Shown piece by piece: positions 58,186 to 64,000 of a DNA stretch of 64,000 bases (positions are counted from its first letter, which is position 1; the number at the start of each line of letters is the position of its first letter). The stretch is from NCBI GenBank assembly GCA_963807225.1, contig CAWEAD010000010.1, positions 186,001 to 250,000 on the forward strand, read 5' to 3'. The notes beneath the pieces are model-generated. The model was not told the origin of the DNA. It worked only from the letters and a program-made list of their open reading frames with translations, and did no database searches. Source of the stretch: JAGVGT01 sp963807225. Its GTDB lineage: Bacteria; Desulfobacterota; Desulfobulbia; Desulfobulbales; JAGXFP01. Position numbers and translations under genes: made by a program.

Positions 58186-60093
58186 ATGAACCCAGGGTTT
58201 TTAAGTAGACGTTCTTTTCCCGCAATACTGCTGATCTTGTTGGCCGGAATCCTGGTTTATGCCAACACTTTTCAGGTACCCTTTGTCCTTGATGATCTTT
58301 ACGTGATTGTCCAAAATCCCGGGATCAGGGGATTGGCCAATTTTAGCCATGTTAATTCACCAGTCCAACAGATTTTATTGCCACGGATCATTGCCTATTT
58401 TTCATTCGCCCTCAACTACCAGTTCGGCGGGCTCCATGTTGCCGGTTATCATCTGGTAAATCTGATTATCCACTTGATTTCCGGCTTGCTGGTCTACGTT
58501 CTATTACACCTGACCTTCCAGACCCCTTATTTAAGAGAAAGGGCGAAAGGTTCAGGGGTAGGGGTAACCCTTTGCGGATTCGTCCCATTGTTCGCGGCCT
58601 TGCTCTTTATCGTCCACCCGGTGCAAACCCAAGCGATTACCTATATCGTGCAGAGGATGGCATCGCTGGCGGCAATGTTTTATCTTTTATCCGTGGTTCT
58701 CTATGTTATTGGGCGCCTGCACATGGAAAATGGGGAGGGAAAGGCTATCTCAGGCCTGACTATCCTTTTTATTGGAGGGTCGGTCGCTGCCGCTTTGATG
58801 GCCATGAAGACCAAGGAGAACTCTTTTACCCTACCTCTTGCCATCGTGCTTTATGAGGGGTGCTTTTTCCGGGGGGCATGGAAACGGCGAATATTTTCCA
58901 TGTTGCCGTTACTGGCGACTCTCCCCGTTGTCCCGCTGGGCATATTCGCCAACGGGAAAGGTTCGGGCCAACTACTGGTAGATCTAAGCGAGAAGACGCT
59001 GGCTGCCGGCAAACTGACCAGGCTTGAATATTTAGTCACCCAGTTCCGGGTAGTCGTCACCTACATACGCTTGCTGATTTTTCCAGCCAATCAGAATCTT
59101 GACTACGACTATCCGGTTTACCAGAACTTCTTTACCCCGCCGGTTTACCTGTCGTTCTTGTTACTGGTATTTATTCTAGGCTTGGCAATATTCCTTATCT
59201 GGCGGACAAGGTCCATCAGCCCCTACTCTTCGCTCCATGATCTACCATCATCAATCCCTGATTTAAATCGACAGACTAGCTCCAGTGACCCTGCTCTGCG
59301 GCTCATCGCCTTTGGGATTTTTTGGTTTTTCTTGACCTTAGCTGTTGAATCCAGCATAGTCCCGATCGCCGATGTTATCGCGGAACATCGACTATATCTG
59401 CCAAGTTTTGGAGCTGCAGCGGCCTTTTCTACAGCAATTGCTTTGCTGTTCAGAAAATTATTCCCTCGTTCTGCCAATGGCAAAGTGCTTGTCTTAGGCG
59501 CGGCCTTGCTAATCCTAGTTCTGGGCTTCGCCAGTTATCAGCGGAATCAGGTTTGGGGTAATAAAATACTATTATGGCAGGATGCCGTCTCCAAATCACC
59601 CAATAAAGCCAGGCCATACAATAATCTCGGAAATGCTCTAATTGATGCCGGCCGTATACCAGAGGCAATAAAGGTCTTATCACGAGCTATTGCGATTGCT
59701 CCGTTGCATCCCAGCGCCTATAACAATCTAGGCCTTGCCTATATCAAAAGCGATCAGAACAGCGCCGCTGTGCCATTGTTGAAAAGGGCAATCGGTTTGG
59801 ATTTGTATTACGCCGACGCCTATATTAATCTGGCTGCGGCTTATAATCAGTTGCGGCAATTTGCATTGACAGTCGCTCTTTTGGAGCAGAGACTCGACCG
59901 AAATGACTGGCTAAGCGAAAGAGTCGAAGCCCATTACCAACTCGGTGTGGCATATGCTTTCTTGGGGAATTTTGAAGGGGCCAAGCGAAAGCTGGCGGTT
60001 GTCAACAAAGCCGGTGCTTCCGTTCTGGCTGCGGATCTGGTTCGCCTGCTGGGTAAGAATGCAGGGCACGGAATTTCCTCTGGGACACGATGA
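58186..60093 (+). CDS. TMTC-like membrane protein with TPR repeats
   Basis: 635 residues from the ATG at 58186 (GGAG nine bases upstream; an ATG two codons earlier is too close to it). Polytopic N-terminal part with about ten helices and the signatures VPFVLDDLYVI, LNYQFGGLHVAGYHLVNLIIH, HPVQTQAITYIVQRMASLAAMF and TKENSFTLP, typical of the TMTC/DUF1736 type related to protein O-mannosyltransferases (GT-C fold, DD motif in the first loop). TPRs follow: KARPYNNLGNALIDAGRIPEA, HPSAYNNLGLAYIKSDQ and YYADAYINLAAAYNQLRQ. Probably glycosylates exported proteins; donor and target unknown. The base composition is less GC-rich than on the left. Confidence 0.8.
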   Translation: MNPGFLSRRSFPAILLILLAGILVYANTFQVPFVLDDLYVIVQNPGIRGLANFSHVNSPVQQILLPRIIAYFSFALNYQFGGLHVAGYHLVNLIIHLISGLLVYVLLHLTFQTPYLRERAKGSGVGVTLCGFVPLFAALLFIVHPVQTQAITYIVQRMASLAAMFYLLSVVLYVIGRLHMENGEGKAISGLTILFIGGSVAAALMAMKTKENSFTLPLAIVLYEGCFFRGAWKRRIFSMLPLLATLPVVPLGIFANGKGSGQLLVDLSEKTLAAGKLTRLEYLVTQFRVVVTYIRLLIFPANQNLDYDYPVYQNFFTPPVYLSFLLLVFILGLAIFLIWRTRSISPYSSLHDLPSSIPDLNRQTSSSDPALRLIAFGIFWFFLTLAVESSIVPIADVIAEHRLYLPSFGAAAAFSTAIALLFRKLFPRSANGKVLVLGAALLILVLGFASYQRNQVWGNKILLWQDAVSKSPNKARPYNNLGNALIDAGRIPEAIKVLSRAIAIAPLHPSAYNNLGLAYIKSDQNSAAVPLLKRAIGLDLYYADAYINLAAAYNQLRQFALTVALLEQRLDRNDWLSERVEAHYQLGVAYAFLGNFEGAKRKLAVVNKAGASVLAADLVRLLGKNAGHGISSGTR

Positions 60094-60723
60094 ACAAAAT
60101 CGTCGTCACCCCTTGTCGATAGTGCAGGTTTTTGCGAAGTTGACCTACGGATTCGGCAAGTAGAGGCTTGAATTTTAGCCAATATTCTTCCGGATGATTT
60201 CGTAACACGGATTCATCGGTTTCTTTGGGGTAAGCCTGATATGTTGCGTCATGGCAAGAGAATGCGATCTTTATTGTCCGTGAGGCTAGAATCCCCCGCC
60301 GCCGAAGTTCCAACCTGAGCATCTTTCCTGATGCAGATGGTCTAATGGCCGCAAACCCGGCAATTTTACGGATTTCAAACTCGGTTGATAGCCAGGAAAC
60401 GTATGGCAAAACCAACCGTGGCACGAACATCGAGAAGGTCAAAAGAATATGCTGGAGCTGATGGTGGCCAATGAGCGCAACAATGCCAACTCTTCCGTTT
60501 ATATTTACAACCAGCGCAATCGCTATAATCTTCTGGAAGAATCCCTGATGAAAGAACTTCGGGCAGGAGACTCTTCCATCGCTGGCATGTACACAAATAC
60601 TAATATAAAAGGTTGTATTGGCAATCTTTGACTGCTCAACGGAAACCTTTTACCGTGACGAAGAAGCAGGAATAAGGCAGTCATGATGCCGCGAAAGAAA
60701 AGAAGAGTTATTGCCATTCCCGT
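60094..60723. other. Gap with short unsupported open frames
   Basis: About 630 bases. On the minus strand a frame from 60442 to 60002 (146 codons) contains FSCHDATYQAYPKETDES and EEYWLKFKPLLAESV, which look protein-like. It has no ribosome-binding site, overlaps the end of the previous gene and matches nothing I know. A plus frame at 60449-60631 is no better. It may be a decayed insertion or gene remnant. Confidence 0.35.
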
Positions 60724-62067
60724 ATGGTTACTAGAGATATGAACTGGACCAGATTCCTACCACGACCCATCAGAGAGCAGATCTTGGGTCGCGCCAACCT
60801 GCAGAAAATCTTCAGCAACACTGGTTGGATGATGGGAGATCAGGTCGTCCGTCAGGTCGTAGGACTTCTGATTGGGGTGTGGCTGGCCCGCTACCTGGGG
60901 CCGCAACGCTTCGGTGAGTTAAGTTATGCCTATGCATTAGTGTTGATCGTTTCCCCCCTTGCCTCCCTGGGGCTGGAGGAGATCGCCATACGACGCATGG
61001 TGCAGGATCCGTCCTGCCGGGACGAAGAGCTTGGCTCCTCATTCATTCTCATGGTTGGCGGCGGGTTGGTTGCCTTTTCACTGGCCATGGCCTCGATATT
61101 TCTGGCGCGCCCTGATGATCGCTTAGGTCAGTGGTTGGTCGGAATCCTGGCTACCGGTATCATTGTCCAGGCCTTTATTGCCATTGAGTTCTGGTTCGAG
61201 TCGCAAATGCAGTGGAAGTTTACGGTCTACGCCAAGACTTCAGCCTTCCTGCTCGTAAGCATTGTCAAGATCGGTCTTATCGTGTTGAAGGCGTCATTGG
61301 TAGCCTTTGCCTGGGCAGGTCTGGCTGAGACCGTCATTGGCTCAATCGGCTTGCTCACCGTCTATCGGCGCCGTGGGTTTTCGATCAGTTCCTGGCGCTT
61401 CAGTTGGCCCTCTGCCAGGTCATTGCTGAGAGACAGTTGGCCCTTGGTTTTCTCCACCTTGCTGACTATGATCTATCTGCGCATCGACCAGGTCATGCTT
61501 GGCAATATGGTGGGGAGCAAGGAGCTTGGCGAGTATTCGGTGGCTGTGCGGATTGCAGAGGCATGGTATTTCATTCCGATAGTCTTCTGTTCCGCCGCTT
61601 TTCCGGCGATCATGAAAGACGAAGCCATCTCAGAGGAGCTTTTTTATGCCCACCTGCAGAGGCTTTACGGATTGATGGCACTTCTTGCCTATGGGGTTGC
61701 CCTGCCAGTTGCCCTTTTTTCCAGGGAGGTCATTCAGGTGCTGTTTTCTTCGGCCTATACCGAAGCCGGACCTCTGTTGGCCATCCTGATCTGGACCGGT
61801 CTCTTCACCAGTTTTGGGGCCGTACGTAACCTGTTGATCTTAACCAAAAATTGGACCAGGTTGAATCTGCTGTGCACGGCTTTGGGGTGTGTTCTCAATA
61901 TTCTCCTGAACCTTTTCCTGATCCCTCAATATGGTGCCATGGGCGCTGTTGTCGCCACGTTTATTTCATATTGGTTTGCTGTGCATGGGGCCTGCTTCCT
62001 TTTTACGCCCCTGCGAAAAACCGGCTGGATGATGACCAAGGCGATGTTCTACCCGCGGGTCTGGTGA
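60724..62067 (+). CDS. Wzx/MurJ-like polysaccharide flippase
   Basis: 447 residues, 12-14 membrane helices, MOP/polysaccharide-transport superfamily. Conserved features: SNTGWMMGDQVVRQVVGLLIGVWLARYLGPQRFGEL at the start (helix 1 and the GP..G/YG turn), FSTLLTMIYLRIDQVMLG in the middle, and LLNLFLIPQYGAMGAVVAT near the end. Moves lipid-linked oligosaccharide across the inner membrane. An ATG five codons later is an alternative start. It is the first clear transport gene of the glycan cluster. Confidence 0.9.
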   Translation: MVTRDMNWTRFLPRPIREQILGRANLQKIFSNTGWMMGDQVVRQVVGLLIGVWLARYLGPQRFGELSYAYALVLIVSPLASLGLEEIAIRRMVQDPSCRDEELGSSFILMVGGGLVAFSLAMASIFLARPDDRLGQWLVGILATGIIVQAFIAIEFWFESQMQWKFTVYAKTSAFLLVSIVKIGLIVLKASLVAFAWAGLAETVIGSIGLLTVYRRRGFSISSWRFSWPSARSLLRDSWPLVFSTLLTMIYLRIDQVMLGNMVGSKELGEYSVAVRIAEAWYFIPIVFCSAAFPAIMKDEAISEELFYAHLQRLYGLMALLAYGVALPVALFSREVIQVLFSSAYTEAGPLLAILIWTGLFTSFGAVRNLLILTKNWTRLNLLCTALGCVLNILLNLFLIPQYGAMGAVVATFISYWFAVHGACFLFTPLRKTGWMMTKAMFYPRVW

Positions 62068-62139
62068 TCAGCTATTAAAGCTAAGGAATAAATTTGAGGC
62101 ATTGTTTGTGAAATTTGTCTGAATTTGGAGATTGATGTA

Positions 62140-62778
62140 ATGCTAAAGAATATCAAACCCCGGCTGCGAGGTATAAAGAATGCCGTGGTGCTCTTGTGTA
62201 AAGGGGACTGGCGGGAATTTTACACCCGCCTTCGTATAACTTTGGGGCAGGTTGACCTGAGACACGATCCTAGCGAGGCGATTTCCGAACGTACCCATTC
62301 TTACGCGGATTCAGGTGGACTTGAATTTGACAATATTATGGCTAATTTCTCTATCAGCCCCGATGATGCCATTGTCGATTTTGGCTGTGGTAAGGGTGGA
62401 ATTCTCATATCCCTGTCAAAGTATCCGTTTAGTAAGATTACCGGCGTGGAAATAGCACCTGACTTGGTTGCTATAGCCCAAAGAAATATCAAAACGCTCA
62501 AGATAAAGAATGTAGGGATAGAATGTTGTGATGCAGCGGAGTTTAACCAGTTGAATGAATACAATTATTTTTACTTCTTTGATCCATTCCCTTGTGTCGT
62601 GATGCAGGAGGTTATCTCTAATATTGAGAAATCAATACGTGAGCAGCCTAGGGCAATAACGATTATTTACTTAAATCCCTATTGTCATGATCTTATTGAA
62701 TCGAACAAAGCTTTCATTAAGAAGAGAGAGTTGGCTCATTTTGAGCACAAGTGCTTTATCTATTCCAACGTTACCTAA
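62140..62778 (+). CDS. SAM-dependent class I methyltransferase
   Basis: 212 residues from the ATG at 62140 (GGAG nine bases upstream; the frame extends to a TTG at 62125). SAM-binding motif I: AIVDFGCGKGGILISL; the acidic residue of motif II in ITGVEIAPDLVAIA. YNYFYFFDPFP is in motif IV position. Distinctly AT-rich compared with the rest of the window, which suggests horizontal transfer. Substrate unknown, probably a sugar or lipid carrier given the neighbours. Stop and next start overlap (TAATG). Confidence 0.85.
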   Translation: MLKNIKPRLRGIKNAVVLLCKGDWREFYTRLRITLGQVDLRHDPSEAISERTHSYADSGGLEFDNIMANFSISPDDAIVDFGCGKGGILISLSKYPFSKITGVEIAPDLVAIAQRNIKTLKIKNVGIECCDAAEFNQLNEYNYFYFFDPFPCVVMQEVISNIEKSIREQPRAITIIYLNPYCHDLIESNKAFIKKRELAHFEHKCFIYSNVT

Positions 62779-63803
62779 TGGATATTTTGCGCCCCCCAAA
62801 ATTGATTTTAACAGATTCCCTTCGGACTGCCTATCGTTCCGGTAGGGCAGTGTGTCGGAAAGTGGGCGCAATTAAAAATTATTTTCTTAACCTGATTGAT
62901 TGTCCGATTATCATTCTGATTTACCATCGGGTGACGGATCTTTCCTCTGATCCGGAGAAGCTTGCTGTATCACCAGGTAATTTCCGTCGGCAGATGGAGT
63001 TTCTCAAGCAGCACTTCCAAATTGTTCGTTTTGAAGAGGATTGGTCCGATCGGAAGGAACCAGCGGTCGTCATCACCTTTGATGACGGTTATGCCGATAA
63101 TGTCCTTGAAGCGCTACCTGTTTTGGAAGAGGTGGGGGTGCCGGCTACCATCTTCGTCAGCACCGGTCATATCGGAACTGATGAGGAGTTCTGGTGGCAC
63201 CACTTGGAAGGTATTTTGCTGCGTGAGGGGGAATTCCCTGACCATTTTGTCTTGAACGATCCCCTCTATGGGCGGTACTGGGACACCGATACCGCTCAGC
63301 AGCGAAAGGTGCTGTATGCTTCGCTCAATGCACTCATGCAGAGGGTTTGCCCCGAGCGCCGGGAGGTTTGGCTGGATCAGCTTAGCCAATGGGCTCCCCC
63401 GGGCAAGGCGGGGAAGAGTATCCATCGTTCCATGACCCGGGAGGAGTTAAAGCGACTTGCCGTAAGCAAGTGGGCGACGATCGGGGCTCATACGGTGACC
63501 CATCCAGCCCTTTCTGCCTTGACCGAAGAACAGCAGCGCAAGGAGATATTGACGTCCAGGCAGCAGTTGGAAAACATCACCAGCACGAAGATAACGACCT
63601 TCTCTTACCCCTTTGGCAGAAAAAAGGACTACAACCGGACTTCGGTTCGCCTCTGCCGCGAAGCCGGCTTCATAAAGGTGGCCTCAAATTTCCCTGGTCA
63701 GGTTCATACCTGGACCGATCCACTGCAACTCCCCCGACATCTGGTTCGTAACTGGGATCTGGATACTTTTGCCGCCGAGATGAAGGGCTTTTGGACAAGA
63801 TGA
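62778..63803 (+). CDS. Polysaccharide deacetylase (NodB-like)
   Basis: 341 residues from the ATG at 62778. NodB homology domain: motif 1 ITFDDGYADN with the catalytic and metal Asp pair, motif 2 IGAHTVTHPALS with the two zinc His, motif 3 in TFSYPFGRKKDYNRT. FFLNLIDCPIIILIYHRVTD precedes the domain. There is no signal peptide, so it may act on lipid-linked sugars in the cytoplasm or have another acyl substrate. Overlaps genes on both sides by one to four bases, so it is part of a tight operon. Confidence 0.9.
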   Translation: MDILRPPKLILTDSLRTAYRSGRAVCRKVGAIKNYFLNLIDCPIIILIYHRVTDLSSDPEKLAVSPGNFRRQMEFLKQHFQIVRFEEDWSDRKEPAVVITFDDGYADNVLEALPVLEEVGVPATIFVSTGHIGTDEEFWWHHLEGILLREGEFPDHFVLNDPLYGRYWDTDTAQQRKVLYASLNALMQRVCPERREVWLDQLSQWAPPGKAGKSIHRSMTREELKRLAVSKWATIGAHTVTHPALSALTEEQQRKEILTSRQQLENITSTKITTFSYPFGRKKDYNRTSVRLCREAGFIKVASNFPGQVHTWTDPLQLPRHLVRNWDLDTFAAEMKGFWTR

Positions 63804-64000
63804 AAGTCTTGATGCTCAACACCTTCGATGAAGTAGGTGGGGCGGCCCGGGCGACAATGCGTCTGCTCGGGGGGGTCCGGGACCAAGGTATCGATTGCAG
63901 GCTTCTTGTCCAATTCAAAACCGGCAACGCCGGCGAGGTCATCTGTAATAGCAACTCTCTGCGCAAGTTGGGGCGCCGGCTGAAGTTGTTTTTGGGATTG
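63800..64000 (+). CDS. Glycosyltransferase, 5' part
   Basis: 67 codons, cut by the window edge. The ATG overlaps the deacetylase stop (ATGA). MKVLMLNTFDEVGGAARATMRLLGGVRDQGI is the start of a GT-B fold, family 4-like glycosyltransferase (VLMLNT strand, then the GGAA/R helix), continuing CRLLVQFKTGN. Sugar and acceptor cannot be told. Confidence 0.75.
   Translation, partial: MKVLMLNTFDEVGGAARATMRLLGGVRDQGIDCRLLVQFKTGNAGEVICNSNSLRKLGRRLKLFLGL

Noticed and set aside
60002..60442. Minus-strand 146-codon gene after the TMTC-like gene
   Set aside because: Some protein-like segments, but it overlaps a clear gene antisense, has no start site and no family match; kept only as a note on the gap.

Overview
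The window is GC-rich bacterial chromosome. It most resembles the old Deltaproteobacteria (Desulfobacterota/Desulfuromonadota). The reasons are the large number of multihaem c-type cytochromes, a Rieske/cytochrome b complex with multihaem partners, a GEMM-type cyclic-dinucleotide riboswitch in front of a cytochrome gene, a sigma-54 activator, a periplasmic superoxide reductase and ResB-type cytochrome c maturation. I do not assign a genus.

Layout. 1-5.1 kb: tripartite RND efflux pump (outer-membrane factor cut by the window edge, adaptor, inner-membrane pump). 5.4-10.6 kb: a membrane-anchored protein of unknown function, type III glutamine synthetase (reading frame broken three times), a Tat-exported superoxide reductase, a TVP38/DedA-like membrane protein and the ribosome-rescue factor ArfB. 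10.7-18.9 kb: a leftward housekeeping run (purA, rpoZ, dnaJ, moaC, dksA-like, galT, response regulator, FolE2-like, glyS). 19-21.5 kb: tatB-tatC and an RluA-type pseudouridine synthase. 22-30.8 kb (leftward): an octahaem cytochrome, then an eight-gene operon for a Rieske/cytochrome b quinol-oxidising complex with octahaem, monohaem and pentahaem cytochromes and a cupredoxin. 31.2-35.2 kb: a histidine kinase with a CXXCH motif in its sensor domain, its NtrC-type sigma-54 activator and a convergent REC-PilZ protein. 36.6-56.2 kb: one long rightward cytochrome-export locus. 56.3-57.7 kb: resB. 58.2-64 kb: surface-polysaccharide or glycosylation genes, less GC-rich, running off the right edge.

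How the parts fit. The 36.6-56.2 kb locus starts with a textbook sigma-54 promoter, a leader and a GEMM-I riboswitch. These precede an OmcS-like cytochrome whose first and last haem motifs sit in the same sequence contexts as those of the Geobacter nanowire protein OmcS. Behind it come an outer-membrane beta-barrel, three CsgG-like proteins, a SurA/PpiC-like chaperone, giant lipoprotein and periplasmic cytochromes with 26 and 16 haem motifs, NHL and YVTN beta-propellers, a second OmcS-like cytochrome, and decahaem and octahaem cytochromes. I read it as a complete system for building and exporting an extracellular electron conduit, supplied from quinol by the bc-type complex upstream. It is plausibly switched on by the haem-sensing kinase/NtrC pair through sigma-54 and gated by a cyclic dinucleotide. 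I count about 96 c-haem attachment motifs in cytochromes of this window.

Quality caveat. Almost every gene from 36.9 to 56.8 kb, plus glnN and cytochrome b, is broken by single-base frameshifts, yet family-conserved residues continue in the shifted frame. That pattern suggests indel errors in the sequence more than old pseudogenes. I annotate these genes over their full inferred span and mark them as frame-broken.
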